This document shows, piece after piece, positions 57,572 through 64,000 of a DNA stretch of 64,000 nucleotides. A program made the position numbers and the translations under genes. Position 1 is the stretch's first letter; every line of letters starts with the position of its first letter. Source of the DNA: an uncultured Roseobacter sp. (GTDB lineage: Bacteria > Pseudomonadota > Alphaproteobacteria > Rhodobacterales > Rhodobacteraceae); NCBI RefSeq assembly GCF_947488185.1, contig NZ_CANKYM010000006.1, forward strand, positions 1 through 64,000, given 5' to 3'. Under the pieces are notes generated by a model that did not search any database, had not been told where the DNA came from, and saw only the letters and a program-made list of their open reading frames with translations.

Positions 57572-60322
57572 ATGCACGCGATAAACGACTACTCTTCGGC
57601 GATCCAATTGCGCTCGGACAGGTGGAGCGCGCTGCGCGAAACAACTGCCGCGCTGACCCGCAGTCCCAAGCCCAAACAGGAAGCGGAACTGCGCAAAAAG
57701 GTCGAGCAGCTCTTCAAGTCTCTCGCGGTGATCGAACCCTATTGGGCATTTCCGGGCATGTCCGCCTTTGACCATATGCGGCGGCAGTTCGAGCATAACT
57801 CCTTGGATGATCTGGCTTTTGCGGTGGGGCGGGTGACACGCGCACTTACGACCGGGGCCTACCGGCGGCGGCATATCCCGTTGGAGCGGGATAGTGTCGA
57901 TGCCGAAGAACATGACGATGAGGCGATGCTGCCACCCGAGGCACGGGCGCTGGCCAAGCCCTACTTTGAAGTGTTGATCGTTGACAATGTGAACGAACAT
58001 CAGGAGCGTTGGCTGCGCAGCAATGTCACGCGGATGCGCCGTGCCGAGGACCCTTTTGTCTACGAGGCGCTGGTGGTGCCAAGCCTTGAAGACGCGCTGG
58101 TTGCGGTGCTCTTCAACCACAATATCCAAGCCATTGTGGTGCGCCCCGGGCTGGTGCTGAAATCCAAGATGGATCAAGAGATCGTTGCCCGGTTCATCAC
58201 CCGTGCAGGCGGGCAGGAAGAGATCGACAACATGCTGCCCGAGAACTATGGGCCGGAATTATGCCGACTGGTGGCCAAGGTGCGACCCGAACTGGACGCC
58301 TATCTAGTGACCGAGCGGTCGGTAGAAGAGATCGCAGGGCTGGATCTCGGGATCTGTCGGCGGGTCTTCTACAATCAGGAAGACTTCATGGAGTTGCACC
58401 TGAACATCTTGCGCGGGGTTCAGGCACGCAACAAAACACCGTTTTTCAACGCGCTGGTGGAGTACTCCAAACAGCCCACCGGTGTGTTTCACGCCATGCC
58501 CATCAGCCGCGGCAAATCCATCAGCCGCAGCCACTGGATACAGGACATGGGGGCCTTTTATGGACCGAACATCTTTCTGGCCGAGACCTCAGCCACCTCT
58601 GGCGGGCTCGACAGCCTGCTGGAGCCACATGGGCCGATCAAGGAAGCGCAGGAACTGGCCAGCCGGGCGTTCGGTTCCAAGCAGACGTTTTTTGCCACCA
58701 ACGGCACCTCGACCTGCAATAAGATCGTCGTGCAAGCCCTTGTGCGACCAGGAGATATCGTTCTTGTAGACCGCGACTGCCACAAGTCGCACCACTACGG
58801 CATGGTGCTGGCGGGCGCGCAGGTGTGTTACCTCGACAGCTATCCTCTCAATGAGTATTCGATGTATGGCGCGGTGCCGCTGCGCGAGATCAAGCACCAG
58901 TTGCTTAAGCTGAAAGCCGAAGGCAAACTCGACCGGGTGCGTATGCTGTTGCTTACCAACTGCACCTTTGACGGACTGGTTTATAACGTCGAGCGAGTGA
59001 TGGAGGAGTGTCTGGCGATCAAGCCTGACCTGATCTTCCTCTGGGACGAAGCTTGGTTCGCCTTTGCGAGGTTCAACCCGACCTATCGCCAACGCACGGC
59101 CATGGCTGCGGCTGGCAACCTCAGAGAGAAGTTCCGCAGTGACACCCATGAGCGGCTCTATGAAGCGCAGCAGAGCATGCTGGAGGGATGCGACGACGAG
59201 AAACTCCTGGAGACGCGGCTGATCCCGCCGCCCAACGCCCGCGTGCGGGCCTATGCGACGCAATCTACGCACAAAACGCTGACGTCTCTCAGACAGGGAT
59301 CGATGATCCATGTCTATGATCAGGACTTTAAAGGGGAGGTGGAGCAGGCCTTCCATGAGGCCTATATGACGCACACCTCAACCTCGCCGAACTACCAGAT
59401 CATCGCGAGCCTGGATGTTGGACGGCGGCAGGTCGAATTGGAAGGTTTCGAGTTCGTGCAGCGCCAGATCGAGGCGGCGATGTCGATGCGGCGCGCGATC
59501 ATGACACATCCACTGTTGTCCAAGTATTTCAAGGTATTGACCGCAGGCGATATGATTCCGGACTTCCACCGCCAGTCGGGTGTGACCAGCTACTACGATG
59601 CGGAGCAGGGCTGGACCGACATGTGGGATTGCTGGGAGCAGGATGACTTCGCGCTCGATGCCACGCGGGTCACCCTGGCCGTGGGCGGCACGGGCTGGGA
59701 CGGCGATACGTTCAAGACCGATATCCTGATGGATAAGTACGGTATCCAGATCAACAAGACCTCGCGCAATACGGTCCTGTTCATGACCAATATTGGCACC
59801 ACGCGGTCGTCTGTGGCTTACCTCATCGAGGTGCTGGTGGAGATCGCCAAATCGCTTGACGAACGGCTGGATGATGCCAGCCGGATGGAGCGGCTGTCGT
59901 TTGACCGGCGCGTGCAAAACCTCATGGAAGAGCTGCCACCGTTACCTGATTTCAGCCGTTTCCACGATGCTTTCCGGCAATGTGATGTGACTGGCGAAGG
60001 CGACATTCGTTCGGCCTTCTTCCTCGCCTATGACGAGGAGAAATGTGACTATCTGGACATTAACGGCTCGCTTGGGGCAGCGCTGGACGCGGGGGAAGAA
60101 GTCGTTTCGGCCAGCTTCATCATTCCCTATCCGCCGGGCTTTCCGATTCTGGTGCCAGGACAGGTGGTGAGCAAGGAAATCCTGGCCTTCATGCTGGCGC
60201 TGGATGTCAGCGAAATCCATGGCTACCGGCCCGATCTGGGGCTGCGGGTCTTTACCCAAGAGGCGCTGCAAGCGCTCGTCGATGCCAAGAATGGCACCAA
60301 ACTGGCCTCCGCGGCCGAATAA
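57572..60322 (+). CDS. Large Orn/Lys/Arg decarboxylase-fold PLP enzyme
   Basis: A 916-residue fold type I PLP protein, well above the roughly 710-750 of the classical ornithine, lysine or arginine decarboxylases it resembles. There is an N-terminal helical region to about 120, then a wing/receiver-like domain (YFEVLIVDNVNEHQERWL, VRPGLVL). The PLP domain starts near 300, with FFATNGTSTCNKIVV, DRDCHKSHHYG, FLWDEAWFAFARFNPTY and the PLP lysine K568 in QSTHKTLTSLRQGS. A C-terminal domain reaches PGFPILVPGQVVSKEILAFM. It probably decarboxylates a basic amino acid, but a different PLP reaction is possible. Confidence 0.85.
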   Translation: MHAINDYSSAIQLRSDRWSALRETTAALTRSPKPKQEAELRKKVEQLFKSLAVIEPYWAFPGMSAFDHMRRQFEHNSLDDLAFAVGRVTRALTTGAYRRRHIPLERDSVDAEEHDDEAMLPPEARALAKPYFEVLIVDNVNEHQERWLRSNVTRMRRAEDPFVYEALVVPSLEDALVAVLFNHNIQAIVVRPGLVLKSKMDQEIVARFITRAGGQEEIDNMLPENYGPELCRLVAKVRPELDAYLVTERSVEEIAGLDLGICRRVFYNQEDFMELHLNILRGVQARNKTPFFNALVEYSKQPTGVFHAMPISRGKSISRSHWIQDMGAFYGPNIFLAETSATSGGLDSLLEPHGPIKEAQELASRAFGSKQTFFATNGTSTCNKIVVQALVRPGDIVLVDRDCHKSHHYGMVLAGAQVCYLDSYPLNEYSMYGAVPLREIKHQLLKLKAEGKLDRVRMLLLTNCTFDGLVYNVERVMEECLAIKPDLIFLWDEAWFAFARFNPTYRQRTAMAAAGNLREKFRSDTHERLYEAQQSMLEGCDDEKLLETRLIPPPNARVRAYATQSTHKTLTSLRQGSMIHVYDQDFKGEVEQAFHEAYMTHTSTSPNYQIIASLDVGRRQVELEGFEFVQRQIEAAMSMRRAIMTHPLLSKYFKVLTAGDMIPDFHRQSGVTSYYDAEQGWTDMWDCWEQDDFALDATRVTLAVGGTGWDGDTFKTDILMDKYGIQINKTSRNTVLFMTNIGTTRSSVAYLIEVLVEIAKSLDERLDDASRMERLSFDRRVQNLMEELPPLPDFSRFHDAFRQCDVTGEGDIRSAFFLAYDEEKCDYLDINGSLGAALDAGEEVVSASFIIPYPPGFPILVPGQVVSKEILAFMLALDVSEIHGYRPDLGLRVFTQEALQALVDAKNGTKLASAAE

Positions 60323-60346
60323 TACCAACAGAGAGGACATCATGAC

Positions 60347-61798
60347 ATGGCAGCCACGGTTCTGAAGAACATCTCGGAGATCCGCCGCTATTTCCACCGC
60401 AATGAGGATCCGATTTATTTCATTTCGGCCACGAACTTCAACCTGTTGGGGCTCGATGAATGGGTGAAGAATTTCAAATACATCTGCTACATCGACTGCT
60501 ACGGCGGCAAGCACCCGAACGTCTTCTGTCCGTCCGAGCAGCCGCATGCGGAATTCCAGTCCATCGAGGACATCAACAACTATTTGCTGCAGCACAAAGA
60601 GGTGATTGATTTCATCAAACGGCGCGGTGGCAAGCCGAAATTCGTCTTCCTGATGTTTGATGAGGAGACCGAGCGTCTGTCGAAGGAGTTGGGTGCCGAT
60701 GTCTGGTTCCCGAAAGCGAAGCTGCGTACCAAGATGGACAACAAGATCGAGACAGTCCGCATCGGTAACAAGGCGGGTGTGCCGTCGGTGCCCAATGTGC
60801 TGGCCGAGGTCAAATCCTATGAGGATCTGAAGAAGACCTGCGAAAAGGCCAAGATCGGGCATGATCTGGTGTTGCAGTCGGCTTTTGGGGATAGTGGGCA
60901 CACGACGTTTTTCATCAAATCCGAGGCCGATTTCCGGCGTCACGAGCATGAGATCGTGGGGGAGGGCGAGATCAAGATCATGAAGCGGATCGACTGCCGC
61001 GGATCGGCGATTGAGGCCTGTGCGACCAAGGAAGGCACCATCGTTGGGCCGTTGATGACGGAGCTGGTCGGGTTCAAGGAACTCACCCCCTATCGCGGCG
61101 GCTGGTGCGGCAATGAAATCCTGTCGACCGCCTTTCCGCCGAAAGTGCGGCAGAAGGCGCGCGATCTGACCTTCAAGTTCGGTGAGCAGCTGCGCAAGGA
61201 AGGCTACCGTGGCTATTTTGAGCTCGATTTCCTGATCGACAAGAAGACCGGCGATCTCTGGCTGGGCGAGCTAAACCCCCGCATTACAGGCGCGTCCTCC
61301 ATGACCAATCACGCGGCCTTCGCCCATGCGGATGCGCCGCTGTTCCTGTTCCACCTGCTGGAGTTCTCGAAAAAGAAATTCAATCTGGATGTGGATGAGC
61401 TGAACGCCCGCTGGGCCGACAGCGCCAATATCGACAGCTGGTCGCAGATGGTGATCAAACACACGGACGATAGCGTGGACATCTGCACCGGCAGCCCGGA
61501 AACCGGCATCTATAAGATGCTGGAGGATGGGCGCGTGGTGTATGACCGGTTTGACTATCACCGCCGGGCGGTGGAGAGCGAGAACGAGGCGTTTTTCCTG
61601 CGCATCCTGCAGCCGGGGGATTACCGCTATGAAGGGGCAGACATCGGTATTCTGGTCACGCGCGGCCGGTCCATGACCAAGAATTTCCGGTTGAATGAAC
61701 GGGCTAAAAAGTGGATTCACGGCATCAAGCAATCGGTGACGGCCAAGCCGCTGCCCACCGCGACCGCCTTCGACGATCCGGCGTTCAAGATCCTCTGA
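60347..61798 (+). CDS. ATP-grasp ligase (biotin carboxylase-like)
   Basis: A 483-residue ATP-grasp protein. An N-terminal pre-grasp region (about 1-130) is followed by the nucleotide-binding subdomain (KTKMDNKIETV-like KMDNKIETVRIGNKAGVPSV, VLQSAFGDSGHTTFFI, IMKRIDCRGSAIEA). The metal site is FELDFLIDKKTGDLWLGELNPRITGAS, with E and N of ELNPR as Mg ligands. It lacks biotin-carboxylase partners, so it more probably joins a carboxylate to an amine or amino acid, as carnosine- or peptide-type ligases do. It follows the PLP enzyme by 24 bases. Confidence 0.82.
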   Translation: MAATVLKNISEIRRYFHRNEDPIYFISATNFNLLGLDEWVKNFKYICYIDCYGGKHPNVFCPSEQPHAEFQSIEDINNYLLQHKEVIDFIKRRGGKPKFVFLMFDEETERLSKELGADVWFPKAKLRTKMDNKIETVRIGNKAGVPSVPNVLAEVKSYEDLKKTCEKAKIGHDLVLQSAFGDSGHTTFFIKSEADFRRHEHEIVGEGEIKIMKRIDCRGSAIEACATKEGTIVGPLMTELVGFKELTPYRGGWCGNEILSTAFPPKVRQKARDLTFKFGEQLRKEGYRGYFELDFLIDKKTGDLWLGELNPRITGASSMTNHAAFAHADAPLFLFHLLEFSKKKFNLDVDELNARWADSANIDSWSQMVIKHTDDSVDICTGSPETGIYKMLEDGRVVYDRFDYHRRAVESENEAFFLRILQPGDYRYEGADIGILVTRGRSMTKNFRLNERAKKWIHGIKQSVTAKPLPTATAFDDPAFKIL

Positions 61799-61820
61799 CC
61801 CGAAAGGATATGCGCACCCC

Positions 61821-62792
61821 ATGTTATGGCGCGCCGTAAGTGAAGACAGCCCCGGGCCGAAATGGTCCGGGCTTTTTGCCGAATACTGGCCGGACTACAA
61901 AGACTGGTGGTTGAAGGAAGGCGAAAGCACGCGCCCGACCTACGCGGAGTCGCGCTCTGCTTTGCAGCAGCATATGCCGGAGATCGTGCCGCTTTATGAT
62001 GAGCTGTGCGAATTGGCGGGGGGCGGCGATCTGGCCGCGCGGTTCTTGTCCTTCTACTGCCCGCCGCCCTATCTGGCGGGCTGCAGCCAGGCGATCTGGA
62101 CCGGTAAGGAGCCGGTCATGGTGCGCAACTACGACTACAACCCAAATGCTTTCGACAGCCTCGTTCTGCACACGAAATGGCAGGGGCGCCGGGTCATGGG
62201 CACCTCCGACGGGCTTTGGGGGCTGGTGGATGGCGTCAATGACGCGGGCCTGTCGATTTCGCTCACCTTCGGTGGACGGCGCGTGGTGGGTGATGGGTTC
62301 GGTGTGCCCCTGATCCTGCGCTACGTGTTGCAGACCTGCGAAACGGCGGAAGAGGCGGGCGCGGTGCTTGCGCGCGTGCCGACGCATATGAGCTACAATG
62401 TGACCGTGCTGGACAAAAAGCGCCGGTATCTGACGGCGATGATGGCGCCCGACCGGCCCGCGCTGATCACCCATGCCGCCGTTGCCACCAATCATCAGGA
62501 AAACGTCGAATGGGTCAGCCACGCCCGGTTCACCGCCACGGTGGAACGCGAACGATTCCTGTTGCACCGGCTCACCCTGCACCGGGACCCCGAAGAAAAG
62601 TTTATCGGGGCCTTTCTCAAACCTCCCTTGTATTCCGCGGCGTTCAACGCGGGTTTCGGCACGCTTTACACGGCGGTTTACCGGCCAAAACGGCGTCAGA
62701 TGGAGTTGCGCTGGCCCGGCACGGTCTGGTCGCTGTCGATGAAGGACTTCGAAGAAGGCGGGCGTCGCATCCTCTTGCCCGGTGCTGCCTGA
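61821..62792 (+). CDS. C45-type Ntn hydrolase / acyltransferase
   Basis: A 323-residue protein of the acyl-CoA:6-APA acyltransferase-like (C45) family. The likely nucleophile after self-processing is C88 in YLAGCSQAIWTG, followed by VMVRNYDYNPN and SDGLWGLVDGVNDAGLSISL (key residues N and D). Members cleave or transfer N-acyl amide bonds. It lies 22 bases after the ATP-grasp gene, so an amide made by the ligase might be its substrate or counterpart. No signal peptide. Confidence 0.82.
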   Translation: MLWRAVSEDSPGPKWSGLFAEYWPDYKDWWLKEGESTRPTYAESRSALQQHMPEIVPLYDELCELAGGGDLAARFLSFYCPPPYLAGCSQAIWTGKEPVMVRNYDYNPNAFDSLVLHTKWQGRRVMGTSDGLWGLVDGVNDAGLSISLTFGGRRVVGDGFGVPLILRYVLQTCETAEEAGAVLARVPTHMSYNVTVLDKKRRYLTAMMAPDRPALITHAAVATNHQENVEWVSHARFTATVERERFLLHRLTLHRDPEEKFIGAFLKPPLYSAAFNAGFGTLYTAVYRPKRRQMELRWPGTVWSLSMKDFEEGGRRILLPGAA

Positions 62793-62919
62793 GATTTTCG
62801 CATCCGCAAATTTTTGCCAATAGAATCAGCATGCTTCGCGTTCAAGTTGCAGAAGGGGCTTGCCAAATCGTGCCCCGTCCCAAAGATTGTCGTCAGAAAA
62901 ACAAAAAGGGGAGACTACA

Positions 62920-64000
62920 ATGAAAATCACCACATCACTTCTGTCTGTTGCGCTGCTTTTGTCGAGCACCGCGCTGGCCTCGGCCGAGACGTTGCGGTGG
63001 GCACGCGCGGGCGATAGCCTGACGCTGGATCCACATGCGCAGAACGAAGGCCCAACCTCGACGCTGGCGCATCAGATCATGGAACCGCTGGTCCACCGTG
63101 ATCATTCCGGCACTATTGTGGCCGCATTGGCAACGGAGTGGACACCGTCCGAAGACGATCCGAACGTCTGGATTTTCAAGCTGCGCGAAGGGGTAACCTT
63201 CCACGATGGATCCAGCTTTGACAGCTCGGATGTAAAGTTCAGCCTTGAGCGCGCCATGACCGAGGATTCCGACTATAAGGAACTGCTTGCCTCCGTCGCT
63301 GAGGTGCGCGCGCCGGATGCTTACACCATCGAGATCGTGACCGATGGTCCGAACCCGATCATGCCCAACAACCTGACCAATATGTTCATCATGGACCAGG
63401 AGTGGGCCGAGGCGAACAACGCCGTGAAGGTGCAGGACTATGAAGGTGGCGAGGATACGTTCGCCGCGAAAAATGCAAATGGGACAGGGCCTTACAAGGT
63501 TGTAAGCCGCGAACCCGACGTCAAGACCGTGCTGGCGCTCAACGAGAACTACTGGGGCAAGGATGAATTCCCGCTCGAAGTGACCGAGATCATCTACACG
63601 CCGATCCAGAACGCGGCCACCCGCGTGGCGGCGCTGCTGTCCGGTGAGGTTGATTTCATTCAGGACGTACCGGTGCAGGATCTTGAGCGGGTCGCAAGTA
63701 CCGATGGGCTCGACGTGCGCACGGCGCCGCAAAACCGGGTGATCTTCTTTGGTATGAACGTGGGCGATGAAGACCTTGCCAACGACAGCGTCGAAGGGGC
63801 CAACCCGCTGGCGGATGTGCGTGTGCGCGAGGCGATGAACCTCGCCATCAACCGCGATGCCATCAAGCAGGTGGTGATGCGCGGCCAGTCCGCGCCCGCG
63901 GGCATGATCGCGCCGCCCTTTGTGAACGGCTGGGACGAGGCGATGGATGCGTCCTCATCCACCGATCTCGAAAAGGCGAAAACGCTGATGGGTGAGGCCG
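62920..64000 (+). CDS. ABC transporter substrate-binding protein (family 5), cut by window end
   Basis: The first 360 residues of a dipeptide/oligopeptide-type periplasmic binding protein. The signal peptide (MKITTSLLSVALLLSSTALA) is followed by LRWARAGDSLTLDPHAQNEG, FKLREGVTFHDGSSFDSSDV and VRVREAMNLAINRDAIKQVV. The gene continues past the window. It follows the C45 hydrolase by 127 bases on the same strand and probably imports the substrate of the operon, with permease and ATPase genes expected downstream. Confidence 0.92.
   Translation, partial: MKITTSLLSVALLLSSTALASAETLRWARAGDSLTLDPHAQNEGPTSTLAHQIMEPLVHRDHSGTIVAALATEWTPSEDDPNVWIFKLREGVTFHDGSSFDSSDVKFSLERAMTEDSDYKELLASVAEVRAPDAYTIEIVTDGPNPIMPNNLTNMFIMDQEWAEANNAVKVQDYEGGEDTFAAKNANGTGPYKVVSREPDVKTVLALNENYWGKDEFPLEVTEIIYTPIQNAATRVAALLSGEVDFIQDVPVQDLERVASTDGLDVRTAPQNRVIFFGMNVGDEDLANDSVEGANPLADVRVREAMNLAINRDAIKQVVMRGQSAPAGMIAPPFVNGWDEAMDASSSTDLEKAKTLMGEA

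Noticed and set aside
1..64000. CRISPR arrays, insertion sequences, rRNA and tRNA genes
   Set aside because: No regularly spaced repeats, transposase-like proteins, terminal inverted repeats or tRNA-like folds were found on reading both strands; short or divergent elements could be missed by eye.

Overview
The window is a GC-rich alphaproteobacterial segment, almost certainly from an aerobic anoxygenic phototroph of the Roseobacter group (Rhodobacteraceae). The evidence is a purple-bacterial photosynthesis gene cluster with pufC but no pufX, the spheroidenone carotenoid genes including crtA, 5-aminolevulinate synthase (hemA), paired PpsR-type TGT-N12-ACA operators, and a DnaA-like plasmid replicase with its own parAB. 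No species is named because no search could be run.

Bases 1-30272 hold the second half of a photosynthesis gene cluster. Order on the + strand starts with puhE-hemA-cytochrome c. Then comes a plasmid replication and partition module: HD hydrolase and DnaA-like replicase on the minus strand, an origin-like gap, and parA-parB on the plus strand. Next are crtA-bchI-bchD-bchO (minus), crtI-crtB-tspO (plus), crtC/crtD (minus), crtE-crtF (plus), and the long bchC-bchX-orf57-bchY-bchZ-pufQBALMC run ending in dxs. A 16-bp palindrome, TGTCCCCGCGGGGACA, occurs six times between 4.4 and 8.9 kb (five with the perfect 14-bp core, one degenerate). One copy is just before parA, and the others lie inside parA, parB, bchO and bchD (two). 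These are very likely ParB binding (centromere) sites, and they extend the partition locus into the photosynthesis genes.

Bases 30279-45609 are mixed accessory and housekeeping genes. They comprise a minus-strand dipeptide ABC transporter (split locus) with SDR, cupin, GNAT, P1 peptidase and alpha/beta hydrolase genes, an AcuC-type deacetylase, panB-panC, a Doc-type toxin-antitoxin pair whose toxin frame has no normal start codon, an M20 peptidase and a class V aminotransferase-like enzyme.

Bases 45607-51905 form a general stress response island: FNT channel, a PLD-N domain membrane protein, YihY, Dps, PhyR, NepR, sigma EcfG, a HisKA_2 sensor kinase and a 36-residue membrane protein. GGAAC-N16/17-CGTT-like promoters precede most of the transcription units. 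One is a face-to-face promoter pair between phyR and nepR-ecfG.

Bases 52044-64000 carry an XRE-cupin regulator divergent from a class III aminotransferase, a glutamate-synthase-like flavoprotein, and a + strand operon of nitrilase-family hydrolase, very large Orn/Lys/Arg-decarboxylase-fold PLP enzyme, ATP-grasp ligase, C45-type Ntn hydrolase and a peptide-type ABC substrate-binding protein (cut by the window end). This operon looks like an uncharacterised amine or peptide pathway and is the best candidate for unknown chemistry here. No tRNA, rRNA, insertion sequence or CRISPR array was seen.
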